This document shows positions 33,982 to 43,081 of a DNA stretch of 64,000 nt, piece after piece. The notes below the pieces were generated by a model. That model was not told the origin of the DNA and searched no databases. It worked only from the letters and a program-made list of their open reading frames with translations. Origin of the DNA: Halostagnicola sp. A-GB9-2 (GTDB lineage: Archaea > Halobacteriota > Halobacteria > Halobacteriales > Natrialbaceae); NCBI RefSeq assembly GCF_030068615.1, contig NZ_JASJOC010000015.1:1-64000 (forward strand). The letters run 5' to 3'. The position numbers and the translations under genes were made by a program. Position 1 is the stretch's first letter, and each line of letters begins with the position of its first letter.

Positions 33982-34536
33982 ATGACCCCTGAGGATTCAC
34001 TATCACGACGACGAATGATCCAGTATACAGGTGTTGCCGCCGCAACAGCCCTCGTTGCTGGGTGTAACGACGACGGGAATGGAAACGGCAACGGTAACGG
34101 AAATGGAAACGGCAACGGTAACGGAGACGACGTCGCCGAGTGGGAAGGCGTCGACGAAATCGAACTCGAGGGCCAGACATCCGGCTGGATCGGCGTCTCG
34201 CCCGATCCGATCGCCGACGAAGAGAATCCGACGCTGATCCTCTTCGAGGGCCAGGAGTACGACATCACCTGGGAGAACGCCGACGGCGACGAGCACAACC
34301 TCGAGCTACGGGACGACGGCGGCGAGGTCGTCGACGACTACGAGACCGACTTCAACTCGAGCGAGGGCGAGTCGGAGACGCTCGAGGGCGTCGAGCCGAC
34401 CGACGAGATGACGAACTACGTCTGTGAACCCCACGAGAGCACGATGGACGGGGAGATACAGATTGAGCAGAACGGCGGCAACGGCGACGAAGAAAACGGC
34501 GACGAAGAAAACGGCGACGAAGAAAACGACCAGTAG
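33982..34536 (+). CDS. Halocyanin-type blue copper lipoprotein
   Basis: 184-aa membrane-anchored electron carrier. MTPEDSLSRRRMIQYTG has the twin arginine, the lipobox VAGC is near 28-31, and a Gly-Asn repeat spacer (about 20 residues) leads to one cupredoxin domain. The type 1 copper ligands are His in GDEHNLEL near 95-102, then Cys and His of YVCEPHESTM near 141-150 and the final Met. The tail has three copies of GDEEN. Halocyanins shuttle electrons to terminal oxidases. GTG 33979 is also possible. Confidence 0.88.
   Translation: MTPEDSLSRRRMIQYTGVAAATALVAGCNDDGNGNGNGNGNGNGNGNGDDVAEWEGVDEIELEGQTSGWIGVSPDPIADEENPTLILFEGQEYDITWENADGDEHNLELRDDGGEVVDDYETDFNSSEGESETLEGVEPTDEMTNYVCEPHESTMDGEIQIEQNGGNGDEENGDEENGDEENDQ
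34050..34132 (+). repeat. Gly-Asn coding microsatellite in the halocyanin gene
   Basis: Degenerate six-base units of the type GGNAAC/T run through about 34075-34125, encoding alternating Gly and Asn in the spacer behind the lipid anchor. The spacer length is likely to vary among strains by slippage. Confidence 0.7.
34484..34531 (+). repeat. 15-bp triplicate repeat at the 3' end of the halocyanin gene
   Basis: The unit GGCGACGAAGAAAAC occurs three times in direct tandem, encoding Gly-Asp-Glu-Glu-Asn each time. The copies are identical at DNA level, which points to recent expansion. Confidence 0.8.
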
Positions 34537-34777
34537 CGTTTTCGGTGTTGGGGGCTACCGCCAATCCGACGGTTGTTGTCAATGTTTTGATGGCATTCGG
34601 CTCCATAGATAGCCGTTCGTCTCGGAACTGACTACCGTCGACTACGGGTTCCTCCTCGAGAAGCGGTCGCCTTCCATTTAGACTGCACTCTCGAGTGTAC
34701 ATTACCAGAGCGTATCGGCGTCTACACGATCTGCTCCGAACACAAGAGTAAGGCCGCCACAGCGTGATCTCGAGACG

Positions 34778-35161
34778 ATGCACTTCGATCACGCGGGGAT
34801 CGCAACCGACGATGCACAGTCGCTTGCCCAGCTGTACGCTGACCTTTTCGGCCTCGAGATCGCTCACGAAGAGGAGTTCGACGGTTTGAGAGTTATCTTT
34901 CTCGAATGTGGTGCCGGTTACTTCGAGCTTCTCGAACCGCTCGAAGAGGGGACGATCGCTCGATACCTCGAGAATCAGGGCTCCGGAATTCATCATCTGG
35001 CACTCGAAACCGCCGATCTGGAGGGTGCTCTCGATACCGCGCGCGATCACGGCGTTACGCTGATCGACGAGGAGCCCAGACCGGGTGCGTGGGGGCATTC
35101 GGTTGCGTTCCTCCACCCGTCTGATACGGGTGGAATTCTGATCGAACTCGTCGAACACTGA
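34778..35161 (+). CDS. mce: Methylmalonyl-CoA epimerase
   Basis: 127-aa glyoxalase-fold enzyme that interconverts (R)- and (S)-methylmalonyl-CoA, in haloarchaea part of propionyl-CoA metabolism and possibly the methylaspartate cycle. Start FDHAGIATDD gives the first metal ligand His4; other ligands are in GSGIHHLALE near 68-77 and in the final GGILIELVEH. Length is exactly that of the family. It stands between a halocyanin and a convergent flavin reductase gene, not beside the mutase. Confidence 0.88.
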   Translation: MHFDHAGIATDDAQSLAQLYADLFGLEIAHEEEFDGLRVIFLECGAGYFELLEPLEEGTIARYLENQGSGIHHLALETADLEGALDTARDHGVTLIDEEPRPGAWGHSVAFLHPSDTGGILIELVEH

Positions 35162-35232
35162 CCTCGAGGCACCCTCACGCGAGTAATGAACCGAGACTCG
35201 CTCGTTCGAGAGCGAATCGGAAGAAAGTACTA

Positions 35233-35871
35233 TTATCCGAAGTTTTCGATCAGCGCGTCGTCAGAATTACCGCCTACTTCGTCGATACGTTCTGCGATTG
35301 TCGTCACGAAATCGCTGAAGCCGAACACGTAGAACTGTCCGTCATCGAGGTGATCCGCCACGGCTTCTTCGAGTTCCTCGTTGCTATCAGCGTCGACGAT
35401 ACTGACCGCCGCACCCTCCGCTTCGAGCGCCTCGAGTCGATCTCGGTGGGCCGGCTCGTCGTCTTGATAGATCACGCTCGCGTCCTGATCGTGTTTGTGT
35501 GCAAATTCGGCGATAGCAACTGCGGGCCCGACACCGGGACCGCCTGCGACCGCGACGACATCCTCGGCCCCTTCGTAGGTTATAGCGCCCATCGGTCCCT
35601 CAACGTGTACCGTTTCCCCGCCCTCGAGGTCTGCAAGCCACGGCGAGAGGTCGCCGTCGGGATCGATCCCGACCGTGATCTCGAAGGTGTCGGTGACGGT
35701 CGCAGACGACAGCGTGTAATGACGCGCCAGTTCCTCCCCTTCGGGAGCCGCCCGAAGGAGGACGAACTGTCCCGGGAGCGCATCGAACGATTCGGGCGTC
35801 TCGAGTTCGATGGCTACCGTCTCGGGTCCAACCTCGCGAACTGCTTCGACACGAACTTTAGTTCCATCCAT
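35233..35871 (-). CDS. Ferredoxin-NAD(P)H reductase-family flavoprotein
   Basis: Protein of about 212 aa with an FAD-binding barrel and a nucleotide domain. FAD motif: RHYTLSSATV near 50-59 (family RxYS-type). Pyridine nucleotide motif: VVAVAGGPGVGPAVAIAE near 105-122. It probably exchanges electrons between NAD(P)H and ferredoxin, fitting the KorAB genes just beyond. No iron-sulfur domain is attached. ATG 35871 and GTG 35892 are both possible starts; the latter adds seven residues. Confidence 0.8.
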   Translation of the reverse strand: MDGTKVRVEAVREVGPETVAIELETPESFDALPGQFVLLRAAPEGEELARHYTLSSATVTDTFEITVGIDPDGDLSPWLADLEGGETVHVEGPMGAITYEGAEDVVAVAGGPGVGPAVAIAEFAHKHDQDASVIYQDDEPAHRDRLEALEAEGAAVSIVDADSNEELEEAVADHLDDGQFYVFGFSDFVTTIAERIDEVGGNSDDALIENFG

Positions 35872-36083
35872 GAAGGCGTGTTCGATAGTCACCCGAAAAG
35901 TCGTTCCGTTCTGCGAGTGTCAATCCGTTCTTGGCGAAAAAATCTTCACTACAATAATCCCCAATACTCGCGCAAAAACGGCCTGTAAACCGGTACTACC
36001 GGCAACATATCAACGTCAGCTATGGTTAGGCGGTTGGGGTTTCAGAAGGCTTTTCATTTGGTGGGGGCAAGGTGCGACATAAC

Positions 36084-37841
36084 ATGGCTGAGGACCTTAA
36101 TTGGGCAATCGGAGGTGAGGCCGGGGATGGGATCGACTCCACCGGGAAGATCTTCGCTCAGGCGCTCTCCAGGGCAGGACGACACGTGTTCACATCCAAA
36201 GACTTCGCGTCCCGAATCCGGGGCGGCTACACCGCCTACAAGATCCGGACGTCAGTCGACCAAGTCCAGAGTGTTGTCGATCGGCTCGACATTCTGGTCG
36301 CGTTAACCCAGCGGACCATCGACGAAAACCTTGACGAGCTCCACGACGGGAGCGCAGTCATCTACGACGGCGAACGCTCGTGGGACGCGGAGGTTCCCGA
36401 CGACATTACGGCCGTCGACGTGCCGCTCAAGTCGATCGCTGAAGACGCCGGTGGTGCGATCATGCGCAACATCGTCGCGCTCGGTGCCGCGTGTGAAATC
36501 ACCAACTTCGACGTCGAATACCTCGACGAGTCCCTCGAGAAACGCTTCGGCGGCAAGGGATCGAAGATCGTCGAGAACAACAAGAAGGCTGCCCGCCTCG
36601 GTCAGGAGTACGTCCAAGAGAATTACGACTTCACAGACCTCGAGTACGACCTCGAGACGACGGACAACGACTACGTCCTGCTCAACGGCGACGAAGCCAT
36701 TGGTATGGGCGCGCTCGCCGCTGGCTGTCGGTTCTACGCGGGATACCCGATCACGCCGGCGACGAACGTTATGGAGTATCTCACCGGACGAATCGAAGAG
36801 TACGGGGGTCACGTCGTTCAGGCCGAAGACGAACTCTCGGCCATCAACATGGCGCTTGGAGGGGCTCGAGCCGGTGCGCGATCGATGACGGCAACGTCCG
36901 GTCCGGGTATCGACCTCATGACCGAAACGTTCGGGCTAATCGCGACCAGCGAAACGCCGCTCGTCATCGTCGACGTCATGCGCTCCGGTCCCTCGACCGG
37001 GATGCCGACCAAACAGGAGCAGGGCGACCTGAACATGACGCTGTACGGCGGCCACGGCGAGATCCCACGGTTCGTCGTCGCACCGACGACGATCGCGGAG
37101 TGTTTCTGGAAGACCGTCGAGGCGTTCAACTACGCCGAACAGTACCAGACGCCCGTCTACGTCGTTTCGGATCTGGCGCTTGCAGTCACCGAACAGACGT
37201 TCCCGCCTGAGGCCTTCGACATGGACGAGGTCGAGATCGACCGCGGCAAACTCGTCGAGCAGGACGAGGTCGATCAGTGGCTCGACGACGAAGGTCGATT
37301 CCGCGCCCACGCCGTCACCGACGACGGCGTCAGCCCTCGGGCCATCCCGGGAACGATCGACGGTGCCCACATGAGCACCGGCCTCGAACACGACGAACTC
37401 GGTCGCCGAACCGAAGAGGAGGGCGAGCGCGTCGAGCAAGTCGATAAGCGAAACCGGAAGGTCGAGACGGCAAAAGAGCAAGAGGAGTGGAACTACCGAG
37501 AGTTCGGCGATTCGGATTCGGACAATCTGGTCATCTCCTGGGGCTCGAACGAAGGCGCGCTCGTCGAAGCGCTCGAGTATCTCGAGGAGGACGGAATCGA
37601 TGTTCGCGTCATCTCCGTTCCGTACATCTTCCCGCGACCGGATCTGACCGAAGAAGTCGAAGCCGCCGACGAAGCGATCGTCGTCGAGTGTAACGCGACG
37701 GGACAGTTCGCGGACGTAATCGAACACGATACGCTCACCCGCCTCAAGCGGATAAACAAGTACACGGGCGTGCGCTTCAAGGCGGACGAACTCGCAACAG
37801 AGATCACCGACAAACTCACTGAGGAGGTTCCAGCACAATGA
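36084..37841 (+). CDS. korA: 2-oxoacid:ferredoxin oxidoreductase alpha subunit
   Basis: 585-aa subunit of the enzyme that decarboxylates 2-oxoglutarate (or pyruvate) to acyl-CoA with ferredoxin. Residues 1-190 are the gamma-type domain (GEAGDGIDSTGK, then SRIRGGYTAYKI), and the rest is the alpha domain (YPITPATNVMEYL near 228 and ARSMTATSGPGIDLMTE near 265-280). Two-subunit form with fused gamma-alpha is the haloarchaeal pattern. Length agrees with KorA rather than the longer PorA (about 630 aa, from memory). It overlaps korB by 4 nt. Confidence 0.88.
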   Translation: MAEDLNWAIGGEAGDGIDSTGKIFAQALSRAGRHVFTSKDFASRIRGGYTAYKIRTSVDQVQSVVDRLDILVALTQRTIDENLDELHDGSAVIYDGERSWDAEVPDDITAVDVPLKSIAEDAGGAIMRNIVALGAACEITNFDVEYLDESLEKRFGGKGSKIVENNKKAARLGQEYVQENYDFTDLEYDLETTDNDYVLLNGDEAIGMGALAAGCRFYAGYPITPATNVMEYLTGRIEEYGGHVVQAEDELSAINMALGGARAGARSMTATSGPGIDLMTETFGLIATSETPLVIVDVMRSGPSTGMPTKQEQGDLNMTLYGGHGEIPRFVVAPTTIAECFWKTVEAFNYAEQYQTPVYVVSDLALAVTEQTFPPEAFDMDEVEIDRGKLVEQDEVDQWLDDEGRFRAHAVTDDGVSPRAIPGTIDGAHMSTGLEHDELGRRTEEEGERVEQVDKRNRKVETAKEQEEWNYREFGDSDSDNLVISWGSNEGALVEALEYLEEDGIDVRVISVPYIFPRPDLTEEVEAADEAIVVECNATGQFADVIEHDTLTRLKRINKYTGVRFKADELATEITDKLTEEVPAQ

Positions 37842-38701
37842 GCTCCGACGTACGATTCACTGACTTCAAATCCGACAAGCAGCCGACGTGGTGTCCCGGA
37901 TGCGGTGACTTCGGGACGATGAACGGCATGATGAAAGCGCTGGCCAACACCGGCAACGACCCCGACAACACGTTCGTCGTGGCGGGGATCGGCTGTTCGG
38001 GCAAGATCGGGACCTACATGCACAGCTACGCGTTGCACGGAGTCCACGGCCGCGCCCTGCCGGTCGGAACCGGCGTCAAGATGGCCCGCCCCGATATCGA
38101 AGTGATGGTCGCCGGCGGCGACGGCGACGGCTACTCGATCGGTGCCGGTCACTTCGTCCACGCCGTTCGCCGAAACGTCGACATGACCTACGTGGTCATG
38201 GACAACCGCATCTACGGGCTGACGAAGGGCCAGGCCTCGCCGACCTCGCGGTCGGACTTCGAAACGTCGACGACGCCGGAAGGGCCACAGCAGCCGCCGG
38301 TCAACCCGCTCGCACTCGCACTCGCCTCCGGTGCGACGTTCATCGCCCAATCGTTCAGTTCGGATGCGATGCGCCACGCCGAGATCATCGAGAAGGCGAT
38401 CGAACACGATGGCTTCGGCTTCGTCAACGTCTTCAGCCCGTGTGTCACCTTCAACGACGTCGACACCTACGACTACTTCCGCGATACGCTCGTCGACCTC
38501 AAGGAAGAAGGCCACGACCCAACCGACTACGAAGACGCCAAGGAAGTCATCACCGACGGTGAAAAGGAGTACCAGGGCGTCATGTACCAGAACGATGAGG
38601 CGTTACCGTACCACGAACAACATGGTGTCACCGAGGACATGTCCGAAATTCCTGACGGTGCACCCGAGGACGCGATGGATCTCGTTCGCGAGTTCTACTA
38701 A
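37838..38701 (+). CDS. korB: 2-oxoacid:ferredoxin oxidoreductase beta subunit
   Basis: 287-aa thiamine-diphosphate subunit. The N-terminal TWCPGCGDFGTMNGMM near 17-32 has the CxxC pair of the iron-sulfur cluster, a third cysteine follows in GIGCSGKIG near 49-57, and GDGDGYSIGAGHF near 90-102 is the Mg-ThDP motif. ATGA overlap with the alpha gene gives coupled synthesis. The final CoA-dependent acyl product is succinyl-CoA if the KorAB assignment holds. Confidence 0.9.
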   Translation: MSSDVRFTDFKSDKQPTWCPGCGDFGTMNGMMKALANTGNDPDNTFVVAGIGCSGKIGTYMHSYALHGVHGRALPVGTGVKMARPDIEVMVAGGDGDGYSIGAGHFVHAVRRNVDMTYVVMDNRIYGLTKGQASPTSRSDFETSTTPEGPQQPPVNPLALALASGATFIAQSFSSDAMRHAEIIEKAIEHDGFGFVNVFSPCVTFNDVDTYDYFRDTLVDLKEEGHDPTDYEDAKEVITDGEKEYQGVMYQNDEALPYHEQHGVTEDMSEIPDGAPEDAMDLVREFY

Positions 38702-38870
38702 GCAACGGACTCGCCGCGAAGCGTCTCAATATTCTTCAATTTCTTTCCCATGATTTCGCTTTTCGGAGCGAAGTGGGCCGATTCGGACGTCCCCCGGGAC
38801 GAATAATGTCTGCTATCAGCGATAGTCAAGCAGTCCAGTATCGCAGACGAACGGCGGAAAAGACCATCCC

Positions 38871-39527
38871 CTAGACGGGGTGTTCGACCGACTCGAGTAA
38901 CGACTCGACGTCGTCGCCTTCGTCCTGGAACATCTCAGGATACGTTCCGACGAGGACGATGTAGTCGTCTTCGTGGGAAAACGACGACACCACGAGGTCG
39001 ATATCGATCTGTTCGTCCTGGTATTCGGTTTGGCCTCGAAGGAGATCGACATCACGCCCCTCGCCGAGAATCGAGACTGAGAACGTCTCCTCGTGGTCGA
39101 TATCGTCGATGTCCGCCTGGTCGCTTTCCATCTCGTCCATAAACTCGTCGAGCAACTCTTCGCTGTCCATATCGTCGATCGGGTTAAACGACCGGCCAGC
39201 GACGCTCATGTCGGGAATCGAGACGGCGACGAACGCCGTCGCATCCTCGGATTGACCACGAATATCGACCTCCTTGGAGTAACTCGAGATCCACAGCGAC
39301 GCCCGAATCTCTCGTTCGACGCCGACCTCGACGGTCTCTTCGAACGTCTCCTCTTCGATTTCGAGTTCCTCGAATCCAGTCTCTTCTAGCGTTTCGTCCG
39401 ACGGCCCAACCCGTTCGGCGTCGAACTCGAGCGGCCCCTCGCCGCGGACGAAGTCTACACAGCCAGCCGATAGTGCGACCGCACCTGTCACTCCAGTTGC
39501 AAGAAAGGCCCTGCGTGAGGAAGTCAT
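38871..39527 (-). CDS. DUF6517-type haloarchaeal lipoprotein
   Basis: 218-aa secreted lipoprotein. MTSSRRAFLATGVTGAVALS is a Tat signal, and SAGC near 20-23 the lipobox. The mature protein is very acidic with an antiparallel-strand feel (EREIRASLWISSYSKEVDI near 72-90 and VVSSFSHEDDYIVLVGTYP near 180-198). It fits a widespread haloarchaeal lipoprotein family of unknown function. It converges with korB across about 170 nt. Confidence 0.78.
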   Translation of the reverse strand: MTSSRRAFLATGVTGAVALSAGCVDFVRGEGPLEFDAERVGPSDETLEETGFEELEIEEETFEETVEVGVEREIRASLWISSYSKEVDIRGQSEDATAFVAVSIPDMSVAGRSFNPIDDMDSEELLDEFMDEMESDQADIDDIDHEETFSVSILGEGRDVDLLRGQTEYQDEQIDIDLVVSSFSHEDDYIVLVGTYPEMFQDEGDDVESLLESVEHPV

Positions 39528-39682
39528 TATAGCGAGTATTCGGCAGGAACGCCATATTCGTTACGGCTTGTTCATTCGTGTAGACAATATTGTATTGACA
39601 CGAAGGGGGTGGACAGGCGACTCGGCAGGCATTCGAGAGAGACACATCAAGAGTTATCGGGATTGGCCCCTCTCTAAGAGAC

Positions 39683-40804
39683 ATGACGGAGTTCTCAAAT
39701 CGGGTCGAGCAGGTGTCAATCAGCGGTATTCGTGAAGTGTTCGAAGCGGCGGGCGACGACGCGATTAACCTGGGCATCGGGCAACCGGATTTCCCGACCC
39801 CCGAGCATGCTCGAGCGGGCGCGGTCGACGCGATCGAAGCGAAGAAAACCGACGCCTACACCTCTAACAAGGGGACGCGGGAGCTCCGCGATGCGATCTC
39901 GGCAACGTACGACCGTGAGTACGATATCGCGGTCGATCCGGCGGACATCATCGCGACCTCCGGCGGAAGCGAGGCCCTGCATCTCGTTCTCGAGGCCCAC
40001 GTCGATCCCGGCCAGGAGGTTATCTTCCCCGACCCTGGCTTCGTCTCCTACGACGCGCTGACTCAGATCGCCGGCGGAACGTCGAAGCCGGTTCCGCTTC
40101 GGGACGACCTCACGCTCGATCCGGCGACAGTCGAGGAGGCCATCACCGACGACACCGCGGTGTTCGTGGTCAACAGCCCCGCGAACCCGACCGGTGCGGT
40201 CCAGAGCAAGGACGATATCCGGGAGTTCGCTCGCATCGCCGACGAACACGACGTGCTCTGTCTCTCCGATGAAGTGTACGAACGCATAATCTTCGAGGGC
40301 AAGCATTATTCGCCCCTCGAGTTCGCTCAGACGGACAACGTCGTCGTCGTCAGCGCCTGTTCAAAGACCTACTCGATGACCGGTTGGCGGCTCGGCTGGG
40401 TCGTCGGATCGAACCGCCGAATCGAACGAATGCTCCGAGTCCATCAGTACGGCCAGGCCTGTGCGAGCGCACCGGCTCAGTACGCCGCCGAGGCGGCTCT
40501 GAGAGGGCCACAAGATGCCGTCGAGGAGATGGTCGAGGCCTTCGAACGTCGACGGGATGTCGTCCTCGACGGGCTTGAAGACGCGGGACTCGAGGTTCCG
40601 AAACCGTCAGGTGCGTTCTACGTCATGCCGAAGGTCCCCGAAGGGTGGTGTGAGGAGGTACTCGACCGCGACGTGATCGTCGTCCCCGGCGACGCCTTCG
40701 GCGCGAACGGCGACGGCTACGCGCGACTCTCCTATGCGACCGGCATGGAGGAGTTAAAAGAAGCGCTCGAGATTATTGACACGGCGACTCGAGCGGTTCA
40801 GTAA
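39683..40804 (+). CDS. PLP-dependent aminotransferase, class I
   Basis: 373-aa aminotransferase of the aspartate/aromatic group. The substrate-end motif NLGIGQPDFPTPEH near 29-42, the NSPANPTGA loop near 165-173, and SACSKTYSMTGWRLGW near 225-240 with the PLP lysine in SKTYSMTG are all intact, followed by the conserved Arg near the C-terminal GYARLSYA. The amino donor is not defined; aspartate or aromatic amino acids are likely. It stands alone with its own start after 150 nt of noncoding DNA. Confidence 0.9.
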   Translation: MTEFSNRVEQVSISGIREVFEAAGDDAINLGIGQPDFPTPEHARAGAVDAIEAKKTDAYTSNKGTRELRDAISATYDREYDIAVDPADIIATSGGSEALHLVLEAHVDPGQEVIFPDPGFVSYDALTQIAGGTSKPVPLRDDLTLDPATVEEAITDDTAVFVVNSPANPTGAVQSKDDIREFARIADEHDVLCLSDEVYERIIFEGKHYSPLEFAQTDNVVVVSACSKTYSMTGWRLGWVVGSNRRIERMLRVHQYGQACASAPAQYAAEAALRGPQDAVEEMVEAFERRRDVVLDGLEDAGLEVPKPSGAFYVMPKVPEGWCEEVLDRDVIVVPGDAFGANGDGYARLSYATGMEELKEALEIIDTATRAVQ

Positions 40805-40905
40805 CTCTCCATCCTAGTATAGAACCGATGCTACCTGTGAAATTCCAGGAGAGTTATTAGCAATCAACACGCCATACAAGCTACTCGAGCAAGATAGCCG
40901 GATCC

Positions 40906-41349
40906 TCAGTTGACGTCCTCATCCTCGAGTCGCTCGAGGACCTCCTGTGCGTTCTCGACGGCGGCTTCCTTTTTCGCGGGATAGGCTTCGACTTTTGCGC
41001 GGAACGTGATTCCGTCACCGAGACGACTCTCCTCGTTGAACGCGGCTTGTTTGTCGAGCGTGAGGTAGAGTTCGGTGTTCTCGGTGACCCGCTGATCGAG
41101 TTCGGCGATCAGTCCGTCGAAATCCTCGAGATCGGTGAGTCTCGAGAGGACGTGCCGAACGTCATCGGCGTTTTCGGCCCGCGCCGAAAGGACGAGGATG
41201 CGATCGCCGTAGTGGCCTTCGCTCTCGACGCGCTCGAGTTCGAACTCCTCGGGGAGGAACGTTCGCAAGGCCTCCTCGACGCGTTTTTCGTCTTCGGTGG
41301 CGTAACAGAACGTTCGCAGATCGACGTAGTGAAGCGGGATTTTTGGCAT
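40906..41349 (-). CDS. RNA-binding protein of the archaeal exosome-linked COG1325 family
   Basis: 147-aa protein with the COG1325 pattern: start IPLHYVDLRTFCYATEDEKRVEEAL, RILVLSARAENADDVRHVLSRL near 50-71 and LYLTLDKQAAF near 93-103. Members bind RNA and cluster with exosome or ribosomal protein genes in archaea. The C-terminal helix is charged. The next gene on the same strand begins 254 nt upstream. Confidence 0.82.
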   Translation of the reverse strand: MPKIPLHYVDLRTFCYATEDEKRVEEALRTFLPEEFELERVESEGHYGDRILVLSARAENADDVRHVLSRLTDLEDFDGLIAELDQRVTENTELYLTLDKQAAFNEESRLGDGITFRAKVEAYPAKKEAAVENAQEVLERLEDEDVN

Positions 41350-41387
41350 CGGTCCAGTAGAGAACGGGTGTCGTCGTTATGATTCGG

Positions 41388-41603
41388 CTACTCGTCGTCC
41401 GCGTCGTCGTCCGTCTCGGCGTCCTCGGGAGCGGCCTCGAGGGCGTCTTCGGGAACGCCGGACTCCTGGCCGTCTTCGAAGCTGATCGTGTAGGTAACGT
41501 CGCCGAACATGGATTCCATCGTCTGGGTGATCGTGCCGACTTCACCGTCGAATTCACTGTGTTTGTCATGTAGCACGACGTGTTCGTCTTCCTCAAAGCT
41601 CAT
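41388..41603 (-). CDS. Small acidic KOW-like protein
   Basis: 71-aa protein with a beta-strand half (EHVVLHDKHSEFDGEVGTIT, then YTISFEDGQESGVPEDAL) resembling a KOW or SH3-like barrel, and an Asp/Glu-only tail. Similar proteins occur in haloarchaea with no known role. It is upstream of, and probably cotranscribed with, the RNA-binding protein gene (38-nt gap), suggesting an RNA-related job. Confidence 0.7.
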   Translation of the reverse strand: MSFEEDEHVVLHDKHSEFDGEVGTITQTMESMFGDVTYTISFEDGQESGVPEDALEAAPEDAETDDDADDE

Positions 41604-41700
41604 GTGTCAACCTTCCCCGCCATCGCGTAAAAAGGGACTGATTCGATTCGGTACCAGTCGGATACGCCGACGGTATGGCCACGGTATCCGCTATACGTCG

Positions 41701-42384
41701 TCAGGCTTCGATTCCGAGTTCCTCGAGGAGTGTCTCTCCCGCAACACGGGAAGAGCCGGGCCCTCGGCCGGTGATCAGGTCACCGTCGACGGTGACGCTC
41801 GTGTCGGCCTCGAGTTCGGCGTCCCAGTTGCCCCCCGCTGCGATCACTTCGTCTTCGACCCAGTAGGGCAGTTTTCGACCGTCGGGCATCAGGTCCTCGT
41901 CGTCGACAATTCCTTCTTCCCACTCGTTCGGGAACCCGGTGACGTCGCGGTCGTGAACGATAAACGCCCCGTGACTGTCTCGAGTGAACGCGAGAATCGC
42001 GACGGCGTGACAGACGACGAGTGCTTTTCCGTCGCCCTCGATCGTCTCCCGCAAGAGCGCGCGAGCGTGTTTATCCTGGTTGATATCCCACTCGGTTCCG
42101 TGGCCGCCGGGGAAGACGACGGCGTCGTACTCGCCCGCTCGTGCCTTCGCGAGCGGAATGGGATCGTTCAGTCGCTCGTCGCTCTCGTGGACTTCCATCA
42201 CGTGCTCGGCGGTCTCCTCGCCGACCTGTTCTGGGTCCGCCGAGCGCTCGTCAATCTGTGGCGGTCCGCCCGTCGGGGTCGCGACCGTGATCTCGACCCC
42301 GGCCTCGGAGAGCGTCTCGAGCGGCTCGATGCATTCTTCTCCCCAGTAGCCTTCCTCGCTGACGACAAACAGTGCTCGAGTCAT
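41701..42384 (-). CDS. DJ-1/PfpI-family protein
   Basis: 227-aa protein of the DJ-1/HchA group. VVSEEGYWGEECIEPL near 6-21 holds the conserved Glu, and GKALVVCHAVAIL near 115-127 the nucleophile cysteine at the elbow, next to His. The insert WDINQDKHA and the C-terminal domain fit the HchA-like large group, whose members act as deglycases, glyoxalases or chaperones. ATG 42384 is chosen because MTRALFVVSEEG is the natural first strand. Confidence 0.85.
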   Translation of the reverse strand: MTRALFVVSEEGYWGEECIEPLETLSEAGVEITVATPTGGPPQIDERSADPEQVGEETAEHVMEVHESDERLNDPIPLAKARAGEYDAVVFPGGHGTEWDINQDKHARALLRETIEGDGKALVVCHAVAILAFTRDSHGAFIVHDRDVTGFPNEWEEGIVDDEDLMPDGRKLPYWVEDEVIAAGGNWDAELEADTSVTVDGDLITGRGPGSSRVAGETLLEELGIEA

Positions 42385-42527
42385 ACGCTCGAGTACGGGC
42401 CCCAGCACATTAACGGCCGTCCAACCCCTCGGTTCTGCCGCAATCGCCCTTTCCGACCTATTTCGATAGCGAACGGTCACGACTGCCGAGAATGGGCTTT
42501 TTCGCCGTCGGCGTCCTAGAGTACCCT

Positions 42528-42980
42528 ATGTCAAAGCGAACGAATCCGTTCGAAGAACTGCTCGAGCGATTGACCCGTCAGTTACAGTCGGCAAAGCGCT
42601 CCAGCGAGCGCGCGACCGAGATGAACCCGGAACGCTTCGGTATGAGCGTCGGGTCGCCGGAGACGGGAATCGATATGACCGATAGCGGCGACGAATTCGT
42701 CGTTGTCGTCGACGTTCCCGGATTCGAACAGGACGATATCGATATCCGATTGACCAAGCGGAAGCTGTCTATTGACGGCGAACGCGAACACGAAATCGAC
42801 GACTCGGAGGAGACCTATCTTCGGCGCGAGCGCCAGACTCGATCGTTCAGTCGACAGCTCACCCTTCCCGATCCCGTCGACGCCGAGGCTGTCGACGCAC
42901 AGCTTAATAACGGCGTTCTGACGATCCACCTGCCGAAGCTCGAGCCGGACGAAGCGGCTCACTCGATCGACATCGAGTGA
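42528..42980 (+). CDS. Hsp20 small heat-shock protein
   Basis: 150-aa alpha-crystallin-type chaperone. After a charged N-terminal helix comes the crystallin domain: FVVVVDVPGFEQDDIDIRLT near 60-79, YLRRERQTRSFSRQLTLP near 100-117 and LNNGVLTIHLPKLEP near 127-141. It would form oligomers that hold unfolding proteins. ATG 42528 is preceded by no clear ribosome site, suggesting a short leader. Confidence 0.9.
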   Translation: MSKRTNPFEELLERLTRQLQSAKRSSERATEMNPERFGMSVGSPETGIDMTDSGDEFVVVVDVPGFEQDDIDIRLTKRKLSIDGEREHEIDDSEETYLRRERQTRSFSRQLTLPDPVDAEAVDAQLNNGVLTIHLPKLEPDEAAHSIDIE

Positions 42981-43081
42981 AGTAGACAAGCCAGCATTCG
43001 ACGGAGGTCCGAGTCAGTATTCTGGGTCGACATCCGCTGAAACGTTCGGATATGTGAACCGCTTCGTTCGCTCGAATAGCG

